7,267 bases of DNA. Source: CAZKEW01 sp964580435. Lineage in GTDB: Bacteria; Acidobacteriota; Aminicenantia; Aminicenantales; UBA8522. Position numbers and translations under genes: made by a program. This document shows, one piece after another, positions 1 to 7,055 of this stretch. The notes under the pieces are model-generated. The model saw only the letters and a list, made by a program, of their open reading frames with translations, had not been told where the DNA came from and did not search any database. Position 1 is the stretch's first letter. Every line of letters starts with the position of its first letter. Location: positions 1 through 7,267 of the forward strand of contig CAZOKP010000111.1 of the NCBI GenBank assembly GCA_964580435.1. The letters are read 5' to 3'.

Positions 1-644
1 TAATCGAGCTGGCCTATCCCGGCGCGCCGGTTTTCTATGCCGCCGCCCAGACGGTGATGGACCTTCGAAGCGGCGCTTACACTGGCGGCGGGCCAGAGGA
101 TTTCTTGTTTGGGGCGGCCTCCAATGTCCTGGCCGATTTTTATAACCTGCCTCTCTCCATGGGTTCGTTCGCGACGGGGGCCAAAGAACCGAACTGGCAG
201 GCGGGGGTCGAGAACAGCCTTTCGACGTTCATGGCGTCGGCGGTTATGTCGGATATGCTCCTCGGAGCCGGTCTTCTGAACGGCAGCACCATCTGGTCTT
301 ATGAGCAGATGATCATGGACTGCGAGATCTTCGGGATCATCGCCAAGATGATGGAAGGAATCGTGGTGGATGACGAAAATTTAGCCCTTGATGCCATTCG
401 AGAGGTGGGGCCGGGAGGAAGTTATATGATGCATGAGCATACTCTGCGCCATATGCGGGAGTTGTGGGCTAATTCTCTGATGGACCGGAGGCCCTACAGC
501 GAGTGGGAGAAGAAGAAAGACGGGGCGCGGACGTGGGCGCTCGCGCGGGCACGACGGATTCTCGAGACCCATTACCCCGCGCCGCTTGACCCGAAGCTCG
601 AGGCCGAGCTTCAACGCATCATCCAAAGCATTGAAAATAAATAA
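1..644 (+). CDS. MttB-family (trimethylamine methyltransferase-like) corrinoid methyltransferase, C-terminal part
   Basis: This is the C-terminal 213 residues of a cytoplasmic methyltransferase of the MttB superfamily. Members move a methyl group from a quaternary or tertiary amine to a cognate corrinoid protein. The frame is open from base 3 to the TAA at 642-644, so the gene begins before the window. Family landmarks, numbered from the first visible codon, are PGAP (6-9), GGGPE (28-32), GAKEPNWQAGVE (59-70), EVGPGG (134-139) and the following HT (146-147). Full-length members are about 470-500 residues, so less than half is visible. Methanosarcinal MttB carries pyrrolysine at an amber codon about two thirds along. 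No in-frame TAG occurs here, so this is probably a non-pyrrolysine homologue, like those acting on glycine betaine, carnitine or proline betaine. The substrate cannot be told from this part, so no symbol is given. No corrinoid protein gene follows; the gene runs into a strong terminator. Confidence 0.88.
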   Translation, partial: IELAYPGAPVFYAAAQTVMDLRSGAYTGGGPEDFLFGAASNVLADFYNLPLSMGSFATGAKEPNWQAGVENSLSTFMASAVMSDMLLGAGLLNGSTIWSYEQMIMDCEIFGIIAKMMEGIVVDDENLALDAIREVGPGGSYMMHEHTLRHMRELWANSLMDRRPYSEWEKKKDGARTWALARARRILETHYPAPLDPKLEAELQRIIQSIENK

Positions 645-654
645 TTAACGCATT

Positions 655-713
655 TAAAAATTGGGGGACATGACCGAATTCTCTGGAATTCGGATCGTGT
701 CACCCAATTTTTA
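655..713. terminator. Long inverted repeat, bidirectional terminator between convergent genes
   Basis: The left arm (about 655-681) and right arm (about 686-713) pair over roughly 25 bp around a 4-nt TCTG loop. The mismatches are one G/T position, one T/C position and one bulged base. The outer ends are A5 and T5 runs, so a transcript from either side ends in a stem followed by, or including, a U-run. Each loop flank carries a GAATTC. The repeat lies between the methyltransferase stop (644) and the dehydrogenase stop codon (711-713), which forms its outer edge. This is the arrangement expected of a shared factor-independent terminator. The stem is longer than most terminators, so a dispersed palindromic repeat or MITE recruited as a terminator is possible. 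Confidence 0.8.
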
Positions 714-2285
714 CTTGACCAGCGTCCGGATCTGCTCGTGCATGTAGAGCGGCAGATAATAGTGGCCGCCGGCATTCTTGCCGGTTGAGCCGGAGCCTTT
801 CCATCCGCCGAAGGGTTGAAAACCGGGCCATGCGCCGGTGGTGGCGCCTTGCGGACGATTGGCGTAGGTGACGCCGGCCTGGATATGGTCGAAGAACCAT
901 TGTGTCTCTTCTTCTGAGCCGTAAAACCCCGCGGTCAGGCCGTACTGCACGTCATTAGCCAGCTGCATAGCCTCGTCGAGACTGCTCACTTTTGCAATCA
1001 TGGAAACGGGGAGGAACATCTCGTGCTTCCACAGGCGGTGGTTGATCGGCACATCGGCGATGAGTGTGGGGACGCAGAAGTATCCCTTGGCGAACATACC
1101 GCTAGTGAGGACTTTGCCTCCGGTCAGGACGGTGCCCGCCTTGCGGAATTCCCCCGAGAAGGTCTTGTAGTCTTCATACGAAGCCTTGTTGATGACCGGC
1201 CCCATGTAGACAGCGCGCTCAGTGGGGTCGCCGACGACCAGCTTGATGGTAAGTTCTACTAATTTGGCGACCAACTTATCATACACAGGTTCTTCGATAT
1301 AGATGCGGGAACAGGCCGAGCATTTCTGCCCTTGGAGGCCGAAAGCCGAGCGGACGATGCCGATGGCAGCACGCTCCAGATCGGCGTGGCGGGAGACGAT
1401 GGCGGGGTTCTTGCCGCCCAATTCAAGGATGATGGGCCGGATGTAGCGGCCCTGGGCGAAGTCACGGAATATTTTCATGCCCACGTCATATGAACCGGTA
1501 AAAGTGACGCCGTCCACCTCGGGGCTGTCGATAAGCGCCTGGCCCAGGGTGCGGCCGGGACCGGTGACGAAATTAAAGACCCCGTCAGGGATGCCGGCGT
1601 CACGCAGACATTCGGCGAACAAACGGACAATCCAGGGCGTGTCGGTGGCGGGCTTGATGACGATGGTGTTGCCGGTGGCGAGCGCCGCGCCCCCCGGTCC
1701 TCCGGTGAGGGCGAAGGGAAAGTTGAACGGGCTGATCACGAGCCAGACGCCGTAGGGACGCAACACCGAAAGGTTGGTTGAGGTATAGCCGGGCAGGGGG
1801 TCGCGGCCCATCTCGACGATGAAGCCGTTGTTCTTCTCCATCTGGTAGCAGGAATAGCGGATCAGGTCTGCGGTCTCGGCCACGTCACCTAGGGATTCCA
1901 TCCGGTTTTTGCCGACTTCGAGGGCCATGGCTGCGCCGAGTTCGAACATGCGCTCGTCGATCAGGTCGGCGGCCTTATGCAATAAAGCGACGCGGTCCTG
2001 CCATTTCATGCGGGACCAATTGGGGAAGGCTTTGCGGGCCGCGACCAGTGCGTCATGGGCGTTTTTCTCGCTGCCTTTTTGCATCACCGCCAGTACGACG
2101 TCGGTGTTAACCGGCGTTCGGTCTTCGAATTTCTCGCCAGCAAAGACATCCTTGCCGTTAATGATGAGGCCGTATTCTTTTCCCAGCCCGGCTTTGACTT
2201 TGACCAGGGCTGCTTCGAAGCGGGTGTGCAGCTCATCGGGCGGGTTAAACATCGTGGCGTAGGTAAGCTTAAATTGTTCAGCCAT
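711..2285 (-). CDS. pruA: 1-pyrroline-5-carboxylate dehydrogenase (L-glutamate gamma-semialdehyde dehydrogenase)
   Basis: A complete 524-residue NAD(P)-dependent aldehyde dehydrogenase that oxidises glutamate semialdehyde, in equilibrium with pyrroline-5-carboxylate, to glutamate. This is the second step of proline catabolism, in the cytoplasm. Expected active-site elements are present: SPFNFP with Asn188, the IKPATDTP cofactor-site Lys211, FTGS (262-265), LELGGKNP with general base Glu288, and GQKCSACSR with nucleophile Cys322. The CSACSR form, the C-terminal block from NRPQGA (476-481) through QPFGGWKGSG (490-499), and the length close to stand-alone RocA/PruA enzymes separate it from generic aldehyde dehydrogenases. 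There is no proline dehydrogenase domain, and no putA-type gene is visible. The start ATG (2283-2285) has an AGGAGG nine bases upstream. The gene lies 70 nt after the retropepsin-like gene on the same strand and ends in the shared terminator. Its base composition is visibly GC-richer than the cluster upstream, suggesting a separate function or history. A related ALDH acting on another semialdehyde is the main alternative. Confidence 0.9.
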   Translation of the reverse strand: MAEQFKLTYATMFNPPDELHTRFEAALVKVKAGLGKEYGLIINGKDVFAGEKFEDRTPVNTDVVLAVMQKGSEKNAHDALVAARKAFPNWSRMKWQDRVALLHKAADLIDERMFELGAAMALEVGKNRMESLGDVAETADLIRYSCYQMEKNNGFIVEMGRDPLPGYTSTNLSVLRPYGVWLVISPFNFPFALTGGPGGAALATGNTIVIKPATDTPWIVRLFAECLRDAGIPDGVFNFVTGPGRTLGQALIDSPEVDGVTFTGSYDVGMKIFRDFAQGRYIRPIILELGGKNPAIVSRHADLERAAIGIVRSAFGLQGQKCSACSRIYIEEPVYDKLVAKLVELTIKLVVGDPTERAVYMGPVINKASYEDYKTFSGEFRKAGTVLTGGKVLTSGMFAKGYFCVPTLIADVPINHRLWKHEMFLPVSMIAKVSSLDEAMQLANDVQYGLTAGFYGSEEETQWFFDHIQAGVTYANRPQGATTGAWPGFQPFGGWKGSGSTGKNAGGHYYLPLYMHEQIRTLVK

Positions 2286-2294
2286 GTGGAAACA

Positions 2295-2300
2295 CCTCCT
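2295..2300 (-). promoter_or_regulatory. Shine-Dalgarno of the P5C dehydrogenase gene
   Basis: AGGAGG (followed by TG) reads on the minus strand nine bases before the ATG at 2283-2285. It is a full anti-16S match and fixes the start codon of the dehydrogenase. Confidence 0.8.
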
Positions 2301-2323
2301 GATCGGCTTAAATGAGCGAAGGT

Positions 2324-2351
2324 ATTTTATAAATTTTCATGGACGTGTCTT
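2324..2351 (-). promoter_or_regulatory. Possible sigma70-type promoter for the P5C dehydrogenase gene
   Basis: On the minus strand AAGACA (2346-2351, four of six matches to TTGACA) is followed after 16 bases by TAAAAT (2324-2329, five of six matches to TATAAT). It sits in the AT-rich 70-base gap between the retropepsin-like gene and the dehydrogenase. Initiation near 2317 would give a leader of about 30 nt containing the Shine-Dalgarno. The -35 match is modest, so read-through from the upstream cluster remains an alternative. Confidence 0.3.
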
Positions 2352-2355
2352 TTTT

Positions 2356-4200
2356 TCATGAGGGCCCTCTCTTCTTTAGCCGAAGGATCCCCTGCTTTTT
2401 GTCGACCTCAAACCGAAAGTTGTTAAGGAAGTCGAGCCCGAGCAGGCCGTAGTCGGAGAAACCAGGCAGATCAATGATGAGAACCTTCAGATTGTTGACA
2501 CGGAGCCCCTCGAGCTCAATCGATTCAAGCGTGACTTCATAGGTTACCCCCATCCCGGAAGCCGTTAAAACCGCTCTGACAGGAGTGGATTCATCGACCC
2601 TAATTTTCAAGGCTTCGACAGCACTCGTGGGGATTGTAGTCATATTGGTCCCTGTATCGACTACAAAATTTTGCATATATGTCCCGTTAAGATATGCTGT
2701 AACACGGATGGATTCTTCCCCCGTATTGAATTGGATCGCCACGGCCTCCTGGTCCTCCAGCTCTTTTATGCGCTTCTGCAACTGGTCGGCCCGTTCCTTC
2801 AACAGGGGAGGGTAACTCCGCATCTCGAGCAGTTCCCTGGCCTTTTCCCGGTTGTTCTCCGCCAGGGCCGCCTGGACGCCCAGCAGATGGATTTCCAGAT
2901 CATCGGGGTAGGCCCGCCTGGCCTCTTCGAAAGCCGCCATGCCGCTGAAGTAGCCGCCTTTGGCAATGATCTCTCTCAGCCAATATTTATAAAGCTGAGC
3001 CTCGAACTGGTCGAGCCCTGACAGTCTTTGACCCGCCTTTTCGAGAATTTTCTTTTTGACTCTTTCCAGATGTTGAATGGCCCTGTTGTAATCCTGGTAT
3101 TTCACCACAGCCTGGACAGCATCCATGACGAGTGTCGGGTCCCCAGCCTCCAACAGGACCTGGTCATCAAGAATGCGGATGACCTCTTTGGCCGAGCCTT
3201 GTTGGATAAGTTCCGCTGAGAGGGAATGCATCTGCATGAGGACGGATTGAGGCCTGAGCTCAGGGGGAAGGTCCTCGCTTTCGAGGAGAGATGGCAGCCG
3301 GAATCCTTGAGCAAGGGCTCTAAGTCTGTCCTCAGCTGTCCCTTTCTGCATGGCCATGGCTTGGCGGAAATAGGCTTCGCGGCAGCGGGAGAAAACCGAG
3401 GCATAGAATTGATCGACCCGGATCGTCGGGACGAGGTCGCCCCCCGCCGGGCCTGTCCAGAGATATCCCCGGTCCGTCCATCCGCCGAAGGTCCAGCCTA
3501 CAATCCGGGCTTGTTGTTTAAAGACCCCCGCATCTCTGATGTCTTCAGGCAGAGAAAAGACGATGAACGATCCTCTTTTTTGAGGTGCGATGATTTCCAC
3601 TTCGAGGGAAGCGCCGTCCGTCGAGAGCGGCTGCCACTCGAGCGGAACCTGTTGTTCCCAGGGGAAAAGTCCAAGCGCCTCTCCTTTTTGCCCTGTTTCA
3701 ACCTGCCAGAGGGCGACCGGATCGCCCTCGGCCCACAATCCCCTCTCGATGTGGATTTCGTTGGCATCAATGCCGCGAAAGTCTATGTTATCTCCACCAA
3801 TCAGCACCCATATTGGCAGGGCGACCCAGGCGCCGCTGACGATCGCGGCCGGCATTCTGGAGATTTCCTCGTCCATCGCCCCGCGGACAACAACCTCACT
3901 TATAGTAAGCGCAGCGGCGCCTTCTCGAGACGAGACTTTCGAGGCAACGGGTTCGCTCAGGCTTTGTGCGCCTCGCGTCAATTCAGCTGATGGTGACTTT
4001 AGGAGGGACTTATAGCCAAAATAGCCGCAGACAATTAGAGCCGCGGCACAGGCCGGGATGAGGTACCAGCGGATCTTTTTCTTCTTTACCGCCGGTCCTC
4101 TGAGGAGAACCGAACCGCACCGCTCGCAGTAAACGGAAGAATCAGGGTTGCTGGCGTTGCATCGCCGGCAGATCATCGCCTGATCCCTATTTCTTACCAT
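2356..4200 (-). CDS. Zinc-ribbon, single-TM protein with helical repeats and C-terminal retropepsin-like aspartic protease domain
   Basis: A 614-residue membrane-anchored multidomain protein. A short N-terminal zinc ribbon has two CxxC pairs (Cys11/14 and Cys25/28). A lysine/arginine cluster (39-44) and one hydrophobic helix (about 45-63) follow, predicting N-in topology with the rest outside the membrane. Residues about 100-265 are a Trp/Gly-rich beta region. Residues about 265-485 are helical with TPR-like pairs (336-387, 416-460) and a short charged coiled-coil-like stretch (468-485). Residues about 493-612 form a retroviral-type aspartic protease domain: FVVDTGT with catalytic Asp515, and the later hydrophobic-Gly motif LLGLDFL (586-592). 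Such single-copy domains need to dimerise to be active. The start overlaps the upstream stop by 7 nt (ATGGTAA), suggesting translational coupling. The ATG at 4174-4176 (Met9) would put CxxC at residue 3, as in many zinc-ribbon proteins, and is a reasonable alternative start. The substrate is unknown. Confidence 0.82.
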   Translation of the reverse strand: MVRNRDQAMICRRCNASNPDSSVYCERCGSVLLRGPAVKKKKIRWYLIPACAAALIVCGYFGYKSLLKSPSAELTRGAQSLSEPVASKVSSREGAAALTISEVVVRGAMDEEISRMPAAIVSGAWVALPIWVLIGGDNIDFRGIDANEIHIERGLWAEGDPVALWQVETGQKGEALGLFPWEQQVPLEWQPLSTDGASLEVEIIAPQKRGSFIVFSLPEDIRDAGVFKQQARIVGWTFGGWTDRGYLWTGPAGGDLVPTIRVDQFYASVFSRCREAYFRQAMAMQKGTAEDRLRALAQGFRLPSLLESEDLPPELRPQSVLMQMHSLSAELIQQGSAKEVIRILDDQVLLEAGDPTLVMDAVQAVVKYQDYNRAIQHLERVKKKILEKAGQRLSGLDQFEAQLYKYWLREIIAKGGYFSGMAAFEEARRAYPDDLEIHLLGVQAALAENNREKARELLEMRSYPPLLKERADQLQKRIKELEDQEAVAIQFNTGEESIRVTAYLNGTYMQNFVVDTGTNMTTIPTSAVEALKIRVDESTPVRAVLTASGMGVTYEVTLESIELEGLRVNNLKVLIIDLPGFSDYGLLGLDFLNNFRFEVDKKQGILRLKKRGPS

Positions 4201-5081
4201 TCAATCCTGGGATCGACCCATACCGCCAATGCCGGCCCTGAGCCATAAAAAACATGAACTTGCAGGACAAGCTCCACTTCCTGACCGGCATATCTCCCCA
4301 AGTCTAACACAAGATCATTCAAATGACTGTCATAAAAACACTTCTCGGCCGCATACACCGATCGGTCCGTGTTCACAAAAACTTTAAACTCAGCGCTGTC
4401 TGTTTGTTCGGATTCCTTTAAAAATCCAATTTTTGACCGAAAAGTCGCTTTTTCAGGAAGATTCCCGAGCTTGAATATTCCGGCAATCAACCCGAATTGA
4501 TCCCGGAACTCCGGATGGGTTAACAACACTTTTGAATAGACCTCATTATCTTCCAATTGAGCGCCATACCGGTAACAGACAAAACCTCTGGTGTCCGTTT
4601 CCTCCCCGGGAAAAGGAAGGTCGACATAGCCATTCGCCCATCTCGTCTCTGCACTTTCTGCTAACGGTATCAAAGCGATTATTCTCTCCGGCGGTCCTTT
4701 GGAGCGGGACGCCTTTTTCACGTTGACTGTTCGGGAGCTTGTCCCGGGTTCATTGTCTGTGTGGTCATAGGCCTTGGTGCCATACTTCAACGGACCTTCA
4801 GGATAAGGCCCTCCGAAAAAGACACAGGGAGAAATCAAGCAGACTTTGACCTCTCGGTCATTCACCAGCATAACGATTCTTTTTAGTCCCATTCCACTAT
4901 TATCCTGAGCTTCCGCGGTAAATGTGATCACATCTTCAGTCGTGGGTGCGGCCGGAGAAATGGATATTTTTACAGTGGGTTTTCCGAGCTCCAATATTCC
5001 CGGCGTTTCCTGAGAGGAGATTTTTATCCCCGCTGAAAAGACCATAAAAAATAGGGCGGCCGACTTCATTAAGGTGCGCAT
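4194..5081 (-). CDS. Exported two-domain beta-sandwich protein of unknown function
   Basis: A 295-residue protein, not recognised as a named family. It opens with a hydrophobic signal peptide (about 1-23: Arg/Lys at 2 and 6, then a core rich in A, L, F, M). The likely cleavage is near SSQ and no lipobox cysteine is obvious. Residues about 35-122 look like an Ig-like or PKD-like strand domain, with a PxxPTxxDxxTFTAEA pattern, a central Cys pair (81 and 86) that could form a disulfide, and a closing SRTVNV strand. Residues about 140-295 look like a second jelly-roll-type beta sandwich ending in LDLGRYAGQEVELVLQV and AVWVDPRI. That pattern is shared with carbohydrate- or ligand-binding-like modules; this is inference. 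It lies 33 nt after the TolB/TPR gene and overlaps the retropepsin-like gene by 7 nt, so the three are probably one transcript. The first ATG was kept because only it has a purine-rich stretch (GGGA) at usable distance; the ATG at Met5 is an alternative. Confidence 0.7.
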   Translation of the reverse strand: MRTLMKSAALFFMVFSAGIKISSQETPGILELGKPTVKISISPAAPTTEDVITFTAEAQDNSGMGLKRIVMLVNDREVKVCLISPCVFFGGPYPEGPLKYGTKAYDHTDNEPGTSSRTVNVKKASRSKGPPERIIALIPLAESAETRWANGYVDLPFPGEETDTRGFVCYRYGAQLEDNEVYSKVLLTHPEFRDQFGLIAGIFKLGNLPEKATFRSKIGFLKESEQTDSAEFKVFVNTDRSVYAAEKCFYDSHLNDLVLDLGRYAGQEVELVLQVHVFYGSGPALAVWVDPRIEW

Positions 5082-5114
5082 TTGAATATTCCCGTCAGCC
5101 TTTTCCTGGCATCC

Positions 5115-7019
5115 TCACACCTCAAAGTGCCCCCATTCGGACTTCACGAGTTCCATGAGCTTCTCGAAACGCTCCTCGCCGCGGATATTGGCAAGGAAGG
5201 GGTCATGTTTAGAAAGGAACGGATAATTGATAAAGCCCTGATTCACGGCGTTTTCGAGCCAGCCCAAGGCAAGTTCTTTTTCTCCCATTAACGAATAGCA
5301 ATCGGCCATGATACACGAATATGTCGCATCCTTTCGGGCTGTTTTTTCCCTTTCCGGAGTGATCATTTCTTTGGCCTTTGTTTTTTCATCCGTCAGGGCG
5401 TATTTATAGAAAAGACCCAGCCAAGCCCAGGGAATTTCGGGCGTGTCTTTGGAAATGAGATCGATGAGCCGGAAGCCTTCCTCAAAGTGCCCGCTGTACA
5501 AAAGCGGCTGGGCGTAACTGAAGCGGGAAAACGGATTTTCGGGGTCCATCTGGACATACCTGCGCTTATATTTGAGCCCATCCTCGAATCGTCCGCCCAG
5601 CTCGTAGAGATACCCGGGGAGGGAATGATTTATGGGCGTCAGCGGATCAATGGCCAGAAGGTGTCTGAGCAACGGCCTGGCGGCGGAGGATTGTCCGGCC
5701 TGGGCATAATTAAAGACCAGCCAGAAGAGGGACTCTGTATTATCCGGGTCATGGTCCAGGACCTGCTTCTGATGCCTTACAGACTCTTGTATTTTTCCCT
5801 CCCGGCGCTCAATCAGCCCGAGGAGATAATGACCATGATGGGAATCGGGATTCAACTTAAATATTTTGTGGGCGCATTCTTTGAGTTTATTAAAATGTTC
5901 TTCCGCCCTTATTCCAAGAACAATAAATTGAAAATAAACCGAACCCATCGCCGCATAAAGCAGCTCATTCTCAGCGACGATGTCAATCCCCTTGCTGATG
6001 TCCTGAAGGGCTCTTCCCAAGGCGTCTTCAGAGCCACGGTGGAATTCTTTTTTTGCCCTGATATAGCATTCATACGCCTGAACATTCTCGATGAGCCGCT
6101 TGGCTATCCGCTGCTTCTCTTCGGGGCCGAGCTTCAGCTTCAGGGCGTCGACGATGGACCGGGAGACCTTTTCTTGGATGTCAAAAACGTCATCCAAGGT
6201 CCCGCTGAATTTGTCTGCCCAGATATGAGCATCATTTGTCGCGTCAATGAGCTGGGCCGTGATCCGGAGGTCGTTGCCTGCTTTCCTGACGCTCCCTTCA
6301 AGAACATAATGAACATTGAGGTCTTGTCCGATCGTCCGGGTATCTTTCTGGGTCCCTTTTAACGTCATGGCGGAGTTCCTCGAGATCACTCGAAGCTCAT
6401 GGACATGGGAGAGATTGGTTATGAGCTCTTCCGTCATTCCGTCACAGAAGTATTCCTGGTCTTTCTGCGGACTCAAATCGGCGAACGGAAGGACAACAAT
6501 AGACTTTTCGGGCCTCGCCTCGGCTGGTTTTGGTAGGACAAGTTCTTTTTTCCCTGATTCAGGCGGAAGCGCCGCCCAGTGCAAGGACTTGAAGATGATC
6601 CAGGCGATACCGAGGCAGACGGCCGCGAGGCCAATAATGAGCTCTTTTCCATAAATGCCGGCGATATCAAAAACAAGGTTCAGGTCTGCTGCCACCGTGG
6701 CGAGGACAATCAGGGGTAGCAAGAGGACTTCGGCCTTGATATATCCCGGCCGGTTTTCTGCGCTCCGGAACCAACGCCAGAGGAGAGTGCAGAGAAGAGT
6801 TCCGCCGAGAGTGAAAAGGGTGATATCGTAAATTTTTTCCGGGAGATGATAGTGATCAATGAGGGTCCAATGGACAAATTCAAGCAGAAGCCAACCGCCG
6901 CCGATAAAAGCGGCAATCGTTTCGAGGATCCGTCGTTTCCTTAACTTGGCAAGAAAAGAACCCCAAAACGATGCCTCCCTCTTTTCAGGAAGAATCACTT
7001 CCCTTTTCGGCGGGTGCAT
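5115..7019 (-). CDS. Four-helix membrane protein with TolB-like domain and TPR repeats
   Basis: A 634-residue protein counted from the ATG at 7017-7019. An in-frame TTG at 7029-7031 would add four residues, but only the ATG has a purine-rich GGGGA five bases upstream. A basic stretch (about 26-30) precedes four hydrophobic helices (about 30-54, 63-84, 96-118, 126-148). Positive charges flanking the helices predict both termini inside. Residues about 172-299 form the TolB_N/FlgO-like domain often found behind adenylate cyclases, winged-helix regulators or serine/threonine kinases. It begins KSIVVLPFADLSP, then has EYFCDGMTEELI and VLEGSVRKAG. TPRs fill about 315-590, and a typical tail (GFINYPFLSKHDPFLANIRG) closes the protein. 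Here the usual kinase or DNA-binding module is replaced by the membrane part. It is the first gene of the three-gene leftward cluster. A scaffold or signal-sensing role at the inner membrane is inferred; no enzyme motif is visible. Confidence 0.85.
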   Translation of the reverse strand: MHPPKREVILPEKREASFWGSFLAKLRKRRILETIAAFIGGGWLLLEFVHWTLIDHYHLPEKIYDITLFTLGGTLLCTLLWRWFRSAENRPGYIKAEVLLLPLIVLATVAADLNLVFDIAGIYGKELIIGLAAVCLGIAWIIFKSLHWAALPPESGKKELVLPKPAEARPEKSIVVLPFADLSPQKDQEYFCDGMTEELITNLSHVHELRVISRNSAMTLKGTQKDTRTIGQDLNVHYVLEGSVRKAGNDLRITAQLIDATNDAHIWADKFSGTLDDVFDIQEKVSRSIVDALKLKLGPEEKQRIAKRLIENVQAYECYIRAKKEFHRGSEDALGRALQDISKGIDIVAENELLYAAMGSVYFQFIVLGIRAEEHFNKLKECAHKIFKLNPDSHHGHYLLGLIERREGKIQESVRHQKQVLDHDPDNTESLFWLVFNYAQAGQSSAARPLLRHLLAIDPLTPINHSLPGYLYELGGRFEDGLKYKRRYVQMDPENPFSRFSYAQPLLYSGHFEEGFRLIDLISKDTPEIPWAWLGLFYKYALTDEKTKAKEMITPEREKTARKDATYSCIMADCYSLMGEKELALGWLENAVNQGFINYPFLSKHDPFLANIRGEERFEKLMELVKSEWGHFEV

Positions 7020-7055
7020 GGTCTTCCCCAACTTGAACGCTTTAAATCGCCTGGG

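Noticed and set aside
2360..2369. Perfect 10-base palindrome GAGGGCCCTC at the 3' end of the retropepsin-like gene
   Set aside because: It has no loop and is followed on the minus strand by A residues rather than T, so it is not a terminator; it encodes the last residues of the protein.
3226..3990. Rightward 254-residue ORF antisense to the retropepsin-like gene
   Set aside because: It is a shadow of the leftward gene, with low-complexity charged composition and no domain.
5487..6362. Rightward 291-residue ORF antisense to the TolB/TPR gene
   Set aside because: The opposite strand encodes clear TolB-like and TPR motifs through the whole stretch; the antisense product shows no recognisable domain.
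711..7019. All four leftward genes as a single operon including the dehydrogenase
   Set aside because: The 70-nt gap holds a possible promoter and a strong own ribosome site, and the dehydrogenase differs in composition and function; read-through cannot be excluded but is not supported.
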